Shown here in pieces: positions 8,520 through 16,729 of a stretch of 64,000 bases of DNA. Source of the stretch: Owenweeksia sp963758205 (GTDB lineage Bacteria > Bacteroidota > Bacteroidia > Flavobacteriales > Schleiferiaceae). The position numbers and the translations under genes are program-made. Position 1 is the stretch's first letter, and every line of letters starts with the position of its first letter. The notes under the pieces are model-generated. The model did not search any database and was not told where the DNA came from. It was given only the letters and a program-made list of their open reading frames with translations. The stretch lies in the NCBI GenBank assembly GCA_963758205.1, contig CAVWUM010000005.1, positions 186,001 to 250,000 on the forward strand, written 5' to 3'.

Positions 8520-9069
8520 CAAAGGCAAACATAATTTTAAAGAGGGGAGTATTTTTTACCTTATATGGGGCTGGGCAGTACTGGTTGCCGGAGTGGGGCA
8601 ATATCTCCTTATAAATGTAGCAGAGTATGAATATCACTGGGCTACCTGGCCCGTATTTATGCTGCTTGCAGGAATTGTTGCAGCCGTTACAGGAGCTCGT
8701 CAAAGTAAAAAACAAAAGTTTGTAACCTTTACGGATACCGCCATGAAGTACCTATGGGGCGGATTCATTATTTACCTGTTCGCGGTGCTATTTATGAGCA
8801 AAACCATAGGGTGGGGGCCCAGCTATATATTGGTAGTAGGCTTGTATGGTTTTGGCACTTTTGTTTCGGGCGGCATACTACAGTTCAGGCCCCTTATAAT
8901 TGGCGGGCTAGCCAGTATTGCCCTGGCCTTTGCGGGCATTTTTGTTCCTGCAATCACTCAGTCATTTTCAAATGTGCTATTGCTACTCTGCGTAAGCATA
9001 GTTATTAGTTACCTGATACCCGGCTACATGCTCAGGGCAAAATTCAATAACGATGCTACCAGCGCTTGA
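8512..9069 (+). CDS. Small polytopic membrane protein paired with a winged-helix regulator
   Basis: The main open frame codes 185 residues with five or six hydrophobic helices: about 13-33, 42-58, 80-97, 102-120, 126-150 and 155-172. The early motif IFYLIWGWAVLVAG is typical of a Bacteroidota family of unknown function that is usually encoded next to a small winged-helix regulator. Its end overlaps that regulator by 17 bp. The true start is probably at 8463 in another frame (see the preceding entry), so as sequenced it may lack its first about 16 residues. It may be a membrane sensor or partner of the regulator; this is inference. Confidence 0.7.
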   Translation: MISKGKHNFKEGSIFYLIWGWAVLVAGVGQYLLINVAEYEYHWATWPVFMLLAGIVAAVTGARQSKKQKFVTFTDTAMKYLWGGFIIYLFAVLFMSKTIGWGPSYILVVGLYGFGTFVSGGILQFRPLIIGGLASIALAFAGIFVPAITQSFSNVLLLLCVSIVISYLIPGYMLRAKFNNDATSA

Positions 9070-9343
9070 TCCCTTATTACATTCTGAATTACGGTTAAAA
9101 ATAGTTTCCATCTTAATGGGGGTGCAGTCTTCGGACTTTACTCATATTATGGAAACTACTGAGGCCACGCGCGGTAATATTTCTGTACAGCTTAAAAAGC
9201 TGGAAGAGGCCGGTTACATTACCATCAGCAAAAGCTTTGGTAAAAGCTATCCGGTAACTACCTGCAGGATTACTGCAAAAGGAAGAGCAGCTTTTGAAGC
9301 CTATGTTGAGGCTATATCTCAATATTTAAAACCCAGGGAATAA
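9053..9343 (+). CDS. Small winged-helix transcriptional regulator
   Basis: The 96-residue protein is a single MarR/HTH_34-type winged helix. An N-terminal helix (LDPLLHSELRLKIVSILM) is followed by a helix-turn-helix with recognition helix TRGNISVQLKKLEEAGYI, and the beta wing SKSFGKSYPVTTCRITAKG. No ligand or metal domain is present. It starts inside the membrane-protein gene (17 bp overlap), so the two are probably co-translated and act together. The palindrome at 8401-8423 is the likely operator for autoregulation. Confidence 0.82.
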   Translation: MLPALDPLLHSELRLKIVSILMGVQSSDFTHIMETTEATRGNISVQLKKLEEAGYITISKSFGKSYPVTTCRITAKGRAAFEAYVEAISQYLKPRE

Positions 9344-9377
9344 CTTAAACCATACTCAAATCTTAAATCAATTCATT

Positions 9378-9935
9378 ATGAAAAAATCAGGAATTTTTCT
9401 TTTTGTAGTGGTATTTACTTCGGTGCTGAATCTTAGTTCACTACAAGCACAAAACGATAGAACCGGGCTGAGCCTGGGTATGCAGCTAAATCAATACCAT
9501 AATGATTTTGGCCTGGGTTTGCAACTTACCAGCCCATACTTTGCTGAGGGCTGGGTTGCTGTAAGAGCCAGGGGCAATTTTATGTATAACGAAAATGTGC
9601 AAAATGCAGAAACGGTTTGGTCTCCCTATGGACACGCCTCTATTGGCATGGTAAGTACGGCAGGGCGAATTGGCGATTTTATGCGGCTTTATGCTGAAGG
9701 GGGCCTTATTACACTTTTCCCCAATCCGGATTTTTCATCCGAAACGCTCGTGCCCGGTGGATATGGCCTTTTTGGCTTTGAGTTTTTCTTTGAAGGATAT
9801 GGCGGCTATTTTATTGAACTTGGAGGCGTAGGTACAGGAGCTTCTGCCGATAGAATAATGAATGAGCCTATTTACTCCAATGGCTTTGTAATTAGCACCG
9901 GTTTTAGGGTACATTTTAAAAGAAAAGATAAATAG
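9378..9935 (+). CDS. Outer-membrane-type hypothetical protein
   Basis: The protein has 185 residues with a clear signal peptide (MKKSGIFLFVVVFTSVLNLSSLQA). Glycine- and aromatic-rich strands follow (GLSLGMQLNQY, FGLGLQL, GYGLFGFEFFF) and the end is STGFRVHFKRKDK, suggesting a small beta-barrel. It follows the winged-helix gene by 34 nt and precedes the next gene by 2 nt, so all four genes probably form one transcript. Specific function unknown. Confidence 0.65.
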   Translation: MKKSGIFLFVVVFTSVLNLSSLQAQNDRTGLSLGMQLNQYHNDFGLGLQLTSPYFAEGWVAVRARGNFMYNENVQNAETVWSPYGHASIGMVSTAGRIGDFMRLYAEGGLITLFPNPDFSSETLVPGGYGLFGFEFFFEGYGGYFIELGGVGTGASADRIMNEPIYSNGFVISTGFRVHFKRKDK

Positions 9936-9937
9936 AT

Positions 9938-10483
9938 ATGTATAATCAATTTTGTAGCAAAGGAATTATAGTTACGCTTTTATATCTGATGATGGGCACA
10001 GCGATAGCCCAAATCAATCAACCAGTTCAGGTTGCTGATTCATTGAGCTTTATGCTGGGTACCTGGAAAGGTGAGGGCTATATGCGGATGGGTCCTAAAA
10101 AGCAGGAGTTTAATCTTACTGAGGTTATCTCATCCAAAGTTAATGGTGCTGTTATAAGTATTGATGGTGCCGGTGTTAGTACCGACAGTATAACAAATGA
10201 AACGCGTAATGTGCATGATGCCTTTGGTGTGGTGTACTATGATATGGAAATCAAAGGATTCAGAATGATGGCATTTTCATCGGCAGCAGCCCAAAAAGAT
10301 GTGGAACTGAAGGTGGAGAACAGGGTGCTTACCTGGAGCTTTACATCAGATAATGGCGGCTTTGTAAAGTTTACCGAAGATTTTTCTGATGAAGGAAAAT
10401 GGACAACCGTGGGAGAATATTCACCCGATGGCAGCCGTTGGTTTACGTTTATGGAATATTTTCTTGAAAATACTCTGAAGTAG
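9938..10483 (+). CDS. Exported lipocalin/DUF1579-like hypothetical protein
   Basis: The 181-residue protein has a signal peptide ending near AIAQ (residue 25). The mature part starts with LSFMLGTWKGEGYMRMG, followed by repeated beta strands (GAVISIDG, FGVVYYD, KGFRMMAFS, LTWSFTSD, EYSPDGSRWFTFMEYFL). The LGTWxG opening and roughly ten strands resemble the calycin-like barrels of DUF1579/DUF6265. A small hydrophobic ligand is possible but unproven. The gap to the upstream barrel gene is 2 nt. A distant look-alike lies at 37312-37761. Confidence 0.6.
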   Translation: MYNQFCSKGIIVTLLYLMMGTAIAQINQPVQVADSLSFMLGTWKGEGYMRMGPKKQEFNLTEVISSKVNGAVISIDGAGVSTDSITNETRNVHDAFGVVYYDMEIKGFRMMAFSSAAAQKDVELKVENRVLTWSFTSDNGGFVKFTEDFSDEGKWTTVGEYSPDGSRWFTFMEYFLENTLK

Positions 10484-10485
10484 AA

Positions 10486-11265
10486 TCAGGCTTTAGATTG
10501 ACTGTACTTTAATACGGAAACAAAAAAGGCTCCGCCTATAATATTGCCCAGCACTGCAAAAAATAAAAAGTTGAAATAATCGGAAATACTGATAGAGTCG
10601 GAAACCAGCATACCGCAAATAACCTCTGCCGAGCCCACTATGCAGTGATGTAATCCGCCAATACCGATAATTACGGTAATCAAAACCACAATAACTATAC
10701 GGCTTATTGACTCTTGTGAGGAGGATAACAGCCAGCCGAGTAAGCCCATCATCCAGCCGGCCAGTATAGCCGAGCCAAGTGTAATTTCCCAGCGGGGTTC
10801 AATCATTTTCAGGGCAATATGTTCAAATGCATCAGGAGGTATGCTGCCGCTCTCTACACCTATCCAGGTAATAAAAAATGAAAATAACAGCCCGCCTACA
10901 AGGTTACCTAATATCACAAACCCCCAAAGCCCAAACAGATTTTTTATGCTTGCGCTGCCATTCAGCACCGGCATCAGGGCTAAAGCGGTTTGTTCAGTAA
11001 AAAGTTGCGAGCGGCCAATAATTACAAAAATGAAACCCAGGGGATAGCCAGTGGCTACTATAAGATGCAATAGTTGCTTATCCAGTCTGCTCTCAAAAAT
11101 ATGGTAGAGAATACCCATGAGCATAACCGAAAAACCAATTTCGAGACCGGCCGTAAAGGCACTAAGTGTAATTTCAAGGTTAGTTTTTTTATACTCTTCG
11201 GTACCGGCACGACTTTGCTCCTCAATTATTTCATCGTGCTCTTTTGGTTCATCTTGCTTGCTCAT
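10486..11265 (-). CDS. Formate/nitrite transporter (FNT) family channel
   Basis: The protein has 259 residues from ATG 11265. An acidic N-terminal tail (MSKQDEPKEHDEIIEE) precedes about six membrane helices. FNT-like features are the GLEIGFSVMLMG first helix, an LFTEQTALALMP segment, a VLGNLVGGLL helix and HHCIVGSAEVICGML near the pore. Relatives pass formate, nitrite, hydrosulfide or lactate through a pentameric channel. Many Bacteroidota members with long acidic tails are uncharacterised. An extended start at 11280 would run into a terminator hairpin, so 11265 is preferred. It is convergent with the lipocalin-like gene (2 nt). Confidence 0.82.
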   Translation of the reverse strand: MSKQDEPKEHDEIIEEQSRAGTEEYKKTNLEITLSAFTAGLEIGFSVMLMGILYHIFESRLDKQLLHLIVATGYPLGFIFVIIGRSQLFTEQTALALMPVLNGSASIKNLFGLWGFVILGNLVGGLLFSFFITWIGVESGSIPPDAFEHIALKMIEPRWEITLGSAILAGWMMGLLGWLLSSSQESISRIVIVVLITVIIGIGGLHHCIVGSAEVICGMLVSDSISISDYFNFLFFAVLGNIIGGAFFVSVLKYSQSKA

Positions 11266-11270
11266 GAACT

Positions 11271-11309
11271 GAAAAACCACCCTTACATTATAAATGTTCA
11301 GGGTGGTTT
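11271..11309 (-). terminator. Terminator hairpin just upstream of the FNT start codon
   Basis: On the minus strand, AAACCACCC pairs with GGGTGGTTT (9 bp) and ACATT with AATGT inside it. A T-run follows immediately. It lies after the stop of the 11342-11692 gene and only about 5 nt before the FNT start, so it may also attenuate FNT expression. Confidence 0.7.
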
Positions 11310-11341
11310 AAAGTAGGAGCCGATGGATTGAGCAGAGTAGC

Positions 11342-11692
11342 TTATTGATACTTTAACTTAAAAGAATAACTTTTTCCAACGTTTTCCTTATCTACAAAAA
11401 GCTTTAAAGTGCTGAGTTCTTTTTGCACATGTTGTTTCAGCCACTCGTTTTCGCAGCTTATTTCCTCAAGCGTTACGCTAAAATCATTTTCTACATGAAA
11501 CTTCACCAAAATGCCTACAGGCACACCCTGGTAGTGTATAAATTCGGGGCACGTCATTTTTTGTGATAACTGTAACGGGAGTGATAGAATGGAACTGTTT
11601 ACATTTTCATCGCCATCACCACCTGAGGCCATAAGTTGAGAGTTACACAGCACTGCAAATGCTAATAGGGTAAGGATTTTGAGAGTTTTCAT
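11342..11692 (-). CDS. Small exported protein, hypothetical
   Basis: The protein has 116 residues from ATG 11692, which places a signal peptide (MKTLKILTLLAFAVLCNSQLMA) at the N-terminus. A longer frame reaching 11725 would spoil the signal. The mature part carries two cysteines (MTCPEF and ISCENEW) and VPVGILVKFHVENDFSV, which resembles the TonB/CarboxypepD-like 'V.V.F.V...G.V' strand pattern seen in small Bacteroidota energy-transducer-like proteins. No catalytic motif is visible. It probably has its own terminator before the FNT gene. Confidence 0.65.
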   Translation of the reverse strand: MKTLKILTLLAFAVLCNSQLMASGGDGDENVNSSILSLPLQLSQKMTCPEFIHYQGVPVGILVKFHVENDFSVTLEEISCENEWLKQHVQKELSTLKLFVDKENVGKSYSFKLKYQ

Positions 11693-12042
11693 AACTGTCG
11701 TATTGTTTTTTTTTTGATGGGACAAAGAGCGTTCAAAATCCGGGCATGGAGGTTACCGTGGCTTTCTGTTTTGGTTAAGGCTTTATTATCCTAAAAGAAG
11801 TTAGAGATGAACTATTAATGAAAGCATAACCTTACATGTGTAATTTATTAATAGATTGAAAGCCAGGTGTTTGTAATTAATTCAAAATGTATTTTATCTA
11901 AAAGACTTATATTCCGCCTTTTACATCTTCTTAATCCTGATAGATATGCAGTATATAGAAGTGCGACTTTAGAAAAAACAAAAGGCCTTATAGGTACTGT
12001 CAATATCAACAACCTTTAGAGGAAAACTTAGCCCGAATAACC
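11693..12042. other. Intergenic stretch without a supported gene
   Basis: This AT-rich spacer lies between divergent genes. It should hold the minus-strand promoter of the small exported protein near 11700-11760. No protein-like frame, RNA or repeat was recognised in the rest. Confidence 0.4.
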
Positions 12043-12072
12043 TTTGCCAGTCAATTTTTGCATTTATATTTG
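12043..12072 (+). promoter_or_regulatory. Bacteroidota-type promoter (TTTG-N18-TATATTTG)
   Basis: TTTG at 12043-12046 and TATATTTG at 12065-12072 are separated by 18 nt, matching the -33/-7 consensus. The gene starts at 12166, giving a leader of about 85 nt. Confidence 0.6.
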
Positions 12073-12165
12073 ACCGATGTTTGAGTTTCAAGCCATTGCA
12101 CCTTCTGAGTGTGCTTTTGAACAAATAATGGCTTTATAATTTTATTAAGGTTTAAACCAGATTAA

Positions 12166-12573
12166 ATGACAGCTGTAAGAAAGAGAGATGATATTATCGA
12201 TAACATAGAAACCCTTGAGGGCTACATCAGATCGGGAAAGAAGGAAGAAAAAGACTTTGCCGTAAAGGCTATTAAAGAGGCTACATCGGTATTAGTGTAT
12301 AAGGTTAATGGTGAAAACCATTTTGCTCCGGCCCGCTTTGTGGCGTATAAAAATAATAAGATGGCTTCTTTTTTAAAGGAAGAAGAGGATGCCCGCGATG
12401 TGATAAACATTATGACCAAGATTGTTGGCCTGCCCTTTAAAAATGATAAGATTATCGAAAAATACGAAGAGTACCTGGGGCAGTTTACCAAGTCCATCCC
12501 GGAAATTGAGCGTCAGTATTGGCGTATAAAGGATGAAAGAAGAAAAAATCTTGATATCACCATCAAGGAATAA
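12166..12573 (+). CDS. Conserved-looking hypothetical protein, 135 residues
   Basis: This soluble, charged protein has no signal peptide. It has an N-terminal helical part (MTAVRKRDDIIDNIETLEGYI), a beta-rich centre (TSVLVYKVNGENHFAPARFVAYKNN) and a helical C-terminus rich in Glu/Lys. The central stretch loosely recalls the small domain preceding some HNH nucleases, but no HNH residues are present and I do not assign it. It has its own promoter and terminator, so it is a single-gene unit. Confidence 0.6.
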   Translation: MTAVRKRDDIIDNIETLEGYIRSGKKEEKDFAVKAIKEATSVLVYKVNGENHFAPARFVAYKNNKMASFLKEEEDARDVINIMTKIVGLPFKNDKIIEKYEEYLGQFTKSIPEIERQYWRIKDERRKNLDITIKE

Positions 12574-12601
12574 TTTTCTTTACAGTGCTATAATTTTGAA
12601 G

Positions 12602-12629
12602 GCCATGCCGTAAGGTATGGTCTTTTTTT
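12602..12629 (+). terminator. Rho-independent terminator
   Basis: CCATGCC and GGTATGG form a 7-bp stem (one G-U pair) around a GTAA loop, followed by a run of seven T. It ends the 12166-12573 transcript. Confidence 0.75.
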
Positions 12630-12705
12630 GTGGCAATAGCGGCTGAAATAGGGGCAGGGAGTACATCTATCTTTATATCTTCGGCTTTTCTAAACATTTC
12701 GAACT

Positions 12706-14733
12706 ATGAAACAATTAAGCTACGCATTAATAGCGAGTATTTTTTTTATGAGTTGTAACCAAAACAAAGAGCAGGAAACTCCCGTAAAGGAGGAGACTGT
12801 AGTAGAAGAAACTGAAAATTTTGAGTGGGAAACCGAGCAGTTTGCTGATATACGAATGCTTAGATACCGCATTGATGGCTGGGATAAGCTAAGCCTGAGG
12901 CAAAAAGAGCTTGTGTATTACCTAACCCAGGCTGGCCTTGCAGGTAGGGATATAGTTTGGGATCAGTACTATCGCCATAACCTGGAGATTAGAAGGGCTC
13001 TTGAGACTATTGTGAAGAACTATGAGGGCGACCGTGAAGCCGAGGACTGGAAGAAGTTTATGGTGTACGTAAAAAGAGTTTGGTTTAGTAACGGTATTCA
13101 CCACCATTACAGCAACCTAAAGCTTAAACCCAAATTTAGCCAGGAGTACTTTACTAAACTGGTGGCTAAAACCGGGGCCAATATTAGCCCTGAAGCCAAA
13201 GCCGTAATCTTTAATGATGAAGATGGAAAAAAGGTAAGCAAGGATGCCGACACCGACCTGTTGCTTGCTTCAGCGGTTAATTTTTATGATCCTGATATTA
13301 CGGAAAAGGAAGCCGAGGAGTTTTATAAGGCTATGATTGACCCGAATGACCCCAGGCCAATTAGTTATGGACTCAACTCCAAACTGGTGCGAAACGCAGA
13401 CGGCTCTATAAAGGAAGTAAAGTGGACCGAAAACGGAATGTACGGAACGGCTATTACCAAAATTATTAAGTGGTTGGAGAAAGCTAAAGGTGTAGCTGAA
13501 AACGAGGCACAGGCGCATGCCCTGGGTTTGCTAATAGAGTATTACCGCACGGGTGATTTAAAAAAGTGGGATGAGTATAATATTGCCTGGGTACAGGCTA
13601 CCGAAGGTGATATTGATTATATCAACTCTTTTATTGAGGTTTATGATGACCCGCTTGGTTACAAGGCTACTTATGAAACTGTAGTTCAGATTAAAGATTT
13701 TGATGCCAGCGAAAAGATGAAGGTGATCAGTGATAACATCCAGTATTTTGAGGATAACTCACCGATTATGCAAGAGCATAAAAAGCCCAATGTAAAAGGT
13801 GTTACTTATAAAATGGTAGCTGTGGCCGGTGAAGCAGGAGCAACAACTCCGGCAACGCCAATTGGTGTTAATCTTCCAAATGCTAATTGGATTAGAGCAG
13901 AACATGGTTCAAAATCGGTAAGCCTGGCCAATATTGAAAATGCTTATGAACACGCTAAAGGTGGTGGGTTTTTAGAGGAGTTTACTTTTACAAAAGAGGA
14001 GTTGGAACGCGCCAAGGAATATGCAGAAATAAGCGGAAAAATGCACACCGCACTTCATGAAGTGGTAGGCCATGCTTCAGGTAAACTAAACCCCGGTATT
14101 GGTACTCCAAAAGAGACTTTGAAAAATTATGCTTCTACATTAGAGGAAGGGCGTGCCGACCTGGTAGCCTTGTATTATATTATGGATCCTAAGCTTATGG
14201 AGCTCGGCCTTATTGATACCATGGCAGTAGGTATGGCAGAGTATGATAACTACATCCGTAATGGGTTGATGCTACAATTGCGCAGGCTGAATATGGGTGA
14301 GCAAGTGGAGGAAGACCATATGCGTAACCGTCAACTGGTAGCGGCATGGGCCTATGAAATGGGCAAAGCCGACAATGTAATTGAAAAGAAAAACCTTGAT
14401 GGCAAAACCTATTTTGTAGTTAATGATTACCAAAAGCTACGTGACATATTTGGCCAACAGCTTAAAGAAATTCAACGCATTAAGAGCGAGGGAGACTACG
14501 AGGCAGGTAAAAAACTGGTAGAAACCTACGGGGTAAAAGTTGATCCGAAATTGCACCAGGAAGTGCTGGACAGGGCTGCCAAGCTCAACATTCCACCTTA
14601 CTCAGGATTTGTACAGCCGGTACTTCGCCCTGTTATGAATGGGGATACACTTAAAGATATAGAAGTACTTTACCCCACAGATTTTACACAGCAAATGCTG
14701 ATGTATGGTGAGCAACACTCATTTTTAAAGTAG
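12706..14733 (+). CDS. Dipeptidyl-peptidase III-like M49 family lipoprotein
   Basis: The 675-residue protein starts with a lipoprotein signal (lipobox FMSC, Cys17). The zinc motif HEVVGH is at about 451-456 and EEGRAD at about 480-485, which together match the HExxGH/EEC(G)RAD pair of M49 peptidases. These remove dipeptides from the N-terminus of short peptides. A Bacteroides member of this family has a similar layout. The lipid anchor puts it in the envelope, probably processing imported oligopeptides. It is a single gene between two terminators. Confidence 0.88.
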   Translation: MKQLSYALIASIFFMSCNQNKEQETPVKEETVVEETENFEWETEQFADIRMLRYRIDGWDKLSLRQKELVYYLTQAGLAGRDIVWDQYYRHNLEIRRALETIVKNYEGDREAEDWKKFMVYVKRVWFSNGIHHHYSNLKLKPKFSQEYFTKLVAKTGANISPEAKAVIFNDEDGKKVSKDADTDLLLASAVNFYDPDITEKEAEEFYKAMIDPNDPRPISYGLNSKLVRNADGSIKEVKWTENGMYGTAITKIIKWLEKAKGVAENEAQAHALGLLIEYYRTGDLKKWDEYNIAWVQATEGDIDYINSFIEVYDDPLGYKATYETVVQIKDFDASEKMKVISDNIQYFEDNSPIMQEHKKPNVKGVTYKMVAVAGEAGATTPATPIGVNLPNANWIRAEHGSKSVSLANIENAYEHAKGGGFLEEFTFTKEELERAKEYAEISGKMHTALHEVVGHASGKLNPGIGTPKETLKNYASTLEEGRADLVALYYIMDPKLMELGLIDTMAVGMAEYDNYIRNGLMLQLRRLNMGEQVEEDHMRNRQLVAAWAYEMGKADNVIEKKNLDGKTYFVVNDYQKLRDIFGQQLKEIQRIKSEGDYEAGKKLVETYGVKVDPKLHQEVLDRAAKLNIPPYSGFVQPVLRPVMNGDTLKDIEVLYPTDFTQQMLMYGEQHSFLK

Positions 14734-14750
14734 TAAGAATTTTTTAATAC

Positions 14751-14789
14751 AAAGGGCCCTTCCGTTAATCGAAGGGCCTTTTATTTTTT
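14751..14789 (+). terminator. Rho-independent terminator after the M49 peptidase
   Basis: AAAGGGCCCTTC and GAAGGGCCTTT pair around CGTTAATC, followed by an AT-rich T-run. The next gene begins only 8 nt later, so its promoter must overlap or lie inside this strip, or it depends on read-through. Confidence 0.8.
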
Positions 14790-14796
14790 AGTTAAT

Positions 14797-15243
14797 ATGA
14801 GCGAAACCAGGTTTACAATGCCCATACAATTACGCTGGAGCGATATGGATCCTAACTTCCACGTAAGGCACTCCGTATATTATGATTTTGCCGCACAATG
14901 CCGCACCCTCTATTTGTTTAAACATGGGCTTAATGCCAAGGTAATGATGGAGAATAATTTCGGCCCCATCCTTTTTAGAGAAGAAGCCATCTTTAAAAAA
15001 GAGTTGAAATTTGGTGACGAATTAATTATTGACTTTAAGGCTTCTAAGTTGAGGAGAGATGGCTCGCGGTTTTCATTTCAGCATAAAATAATGAAAGGCG
15101 AGGAGGTATGTGCCATCATAAATGTGGATGGCGCCTGGATGGATACTCAAAAAAGAAAACTTACCGCACCACCCGAAATCGCTTACAAAGTACTTGATGA
15201 AATGCCCAAAACGGAAAATTTTGAGTGGGATGATCCACGATGA
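14797..15243 (+). CDS. Acyl-CoA thioesterase, hotdog fold (4HBT-like)
   Basis: The 148-residue protein has the YbgC/4HBT opening: IQLRWSDMDPNFHVRHSVYYDF. WSDMDPNFHV matches the family's 'W.DtDa.GHv' active-site segment, with the catalytic Asp in SDMDP. The rest is a single hotdog. The substrate may be aromatic or short acyl-CoA and cannot be told. It is cytosolic. A small membrane protein gene follows after 49 nt. Confidence 0.82.
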   Translation: MSETRFTMPIQLRWSDMDPNFHVRHSVYYDFAAQCRTLYLFKHGLNAKVMMENNFGPILFREEAIFKKELKFGDELIIDFKASKLRRDGSRFSFQHKIMKGEEVCAIINVDGAWMDTQKRKLTAPPEIAYKVLDEMPKTENFEWDDPR

Positions 15244-15292
15244 TTTCAACAAATAGGGCCGCAGGTAGTTATAAGGCTTTAAACCAACTATA

Positions 15293-15472
15293 ATGTTAAA
15301 ATATCTTGGCCTCGCCTTTACAATCTTTGGAGCCATCGCTTTGGTGTTCGGTATAATTGGAGTTTTCGGATCACCCATACTCCAGATAAACTCATGGGCC
15401 CTTTCCATACTGGGCATTATTTTCTTTTCTTCAGGCTTGGGCCTGCTTAAAAAGGGAAGTGGCGAAAACTAA
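15293..15472 (+). CDS. Small two-helix membrane protein, 59 residues
   Basis: From ATG 15293 to TAA 15470-15472 the frame codes 59 residues with two hydrophobic helices: about 2-24 (YLGLAFTIFGAIALVFGIIG) and 33-51 (SWALSILGIIFFSSGLGLL). It ends in the basic/polar tail KKGSGEN. Codon use and hydrophobic pattern look genuine. It is probably co-transcribed with the thioesterase. Function unknown. Confidence 0.6.
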   Translation: MLKYLGLAFTIFGAIALVFGIIGVFGSPILQINSWALSILGIIFFSSGLGLLKKGSGEN

Positions 15473-15502
15473 AAAGCCAAAGCATTTGGGCTCCGGCTTT
15501 AA
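15473..15502. terminator. Possible bidirectional terminator
   Basis: AAAGCC and GGCTTT form a stem with an inner partial pair (AGC/GCT) between the convergent membrane-protein and T9SS genes. The stem is short and the loop large, so this is a weak call. Confidence 0.35.
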
Positions 15503-15525
15503 GCATCTAAAGTTATTTTGAGAAG

Positions 15526-16566
15526 CTACATTTTTTGAAAAGTTAAATGCCCCTTACCACGGCTGCCTATAAAACTAAAAATATATTGACCCTTTGGCAA
15601 ATAGCTTACATCAAGGCGCCTGTCAAGTTTACCCTTAGCCATTAGCTGCCCGCTTAAGTTATAGATTTCGTAGTTGTTTAAAACCTGTTCATCGTAATCC
15701 AACTGCACATAATGGCGCGCAGGGTTAGGGTACAATCCAATATTTGTTTCTCCAGTTTCAGGTAGAGATATAGTGCTGTTTTTACGGGTATCAAAATGTA
15801 TTTCAGCCGTAAACTCAAGATTATTATTGGTATTTAGCACAAACTCCCTTATCTGTACCACTTCGTTCATCATATTGTGATCAAAGATCAGCCGCTGAAT
15901 AAGATCTTTTTCACCATCATTATCAATGTCTTCATACGTTTCCAAAGCCAGGGCCTTTGATGGATTGCCGCTGTCGTATATATATTTAAAGTAACCATCA
16001 TTGTTGCTTGTCATGCTTACAGTGTAATAAACGCTATCCAGGTTTGCTCCTATATAAAAATAGCGGTACGAACCGATTCTGGTAAGCCCTGAGCCTAAGT
16101 CGGCATATATGTCTATTTCATCTACGAGATTTCCGGAAGGGGTAGTGTAATTTATTGCGGCTTCAAAAAACAGTTGATAGCTCACGCCATTATAATCATA
16201 ATAGGCTACGGTACTATCCCTGTAAAGGCTATCCTGCCTGAATTCCATCTTATCAATAATGTTGGAGGTACTTATTTCCGAGCCTACAATGGTGGTCATT
16301 CTGCCTGCTAAAGTTCCCTCATAAGCGTATTGCGGAATATTAAACTGCTCAATTACAAGGGTGTCAATAATGCCATTGGTAAAGTAGTGCTGTGAAGCAG
16401 TTGCTATGGCATTGAAACTCGCTCCGCTATCCAGTGAAACGGCAATGGAATCATATTCCACCAGGCTGGGTATAAAGGATTTATTAAAGAACTGATCAAG
16501 AGGTTCCACCTGGGCATTTAATAAGGTGGTGGTTAAAAAGGTGACTGAGAATAAAAGCTTTCGCAT
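15526..16566 (-). CDS. T9SS type A sorting-domain secreted protein
   Basis: The 346-residue protein has a signal peptide (MRKLLFSVTFLTTTLLNAQ). The last about 75 residues form a Por secretion/sorting domain: GLYPNPARHYVQLDYD, then YNLSGQLMAKGKL, LDVSYLPKGQYIFSF and a basic end. Such cargo crosses the outer membrane by the type IX system, and the C-terminal domain is removed. The middle is beta-rich with short repeats of aromatic strands and an EF-like 'DIDNDGEKD' segment near residue 215. No enzyme motif was found. Confidence 0.83.
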   Translation of the reverse strand: MRKLLFSVTFLTTTLLNAQVEPLDQFFNKSFIPSLVEYDSIAVSLDSGASFNAIATASQHYFTNGIIDTLVIEQFNIPQYAYEGTLAGRMTTIVGSEISTSNIIDKMEFRQDSLYRDSTVAYYDYNGVSYQLFFEAAINYTTPSGNLVDEIDIYADLGSGLTRIGSYRYFYIGANLDSVYYTVSMTSNNDGYFKYIYDSGNPSKALALETYEDIDNDGEKDLIQRLIFDHNMMNEVVQIREFVLNTNNNLEFTAEIHFDTRKNSTISLPETGETNIGLYPNPARHYVQLDYDEQVLNNYEIYNLSGQLMAKGKLDRRLDVSYLPKGQYIFSFIGSRGKGHLTFQKM

Positions 16567-16702
16567 TTTTTTAAGTTTTAAAGTCTGTTATGATACCTGA
16601 CACTTGTAAAGCACCAAAAGGTTGTTTTGGTTTTTTAAAAATATCATAATTTATTTAGGGAAGGCTTTAAGAAACAACCCATGCCTGTATAAGGCATAAT
16701 TC

Positions 16703-16710
16703 TATCTTTG
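16703..16710 (+). promoter_or_regulatory. Probable -7 element upstream of fabG
   Basis: TATCTTTG matches TAnnTTTG, 20 nt before the fabG ATG. No clear -33 TTG was found at the expected distance. Confidence 0.5.
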
Positions 16711-16729
16711 ACAAAATTTAACTGACTAT

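Noticed and set aside
12166..12573. Possible HNH-nuclease relative or restriction component
   Set aside because: The central stretch is only vaguely similar, no HNH or metal residues are present and no methylase is nearby.
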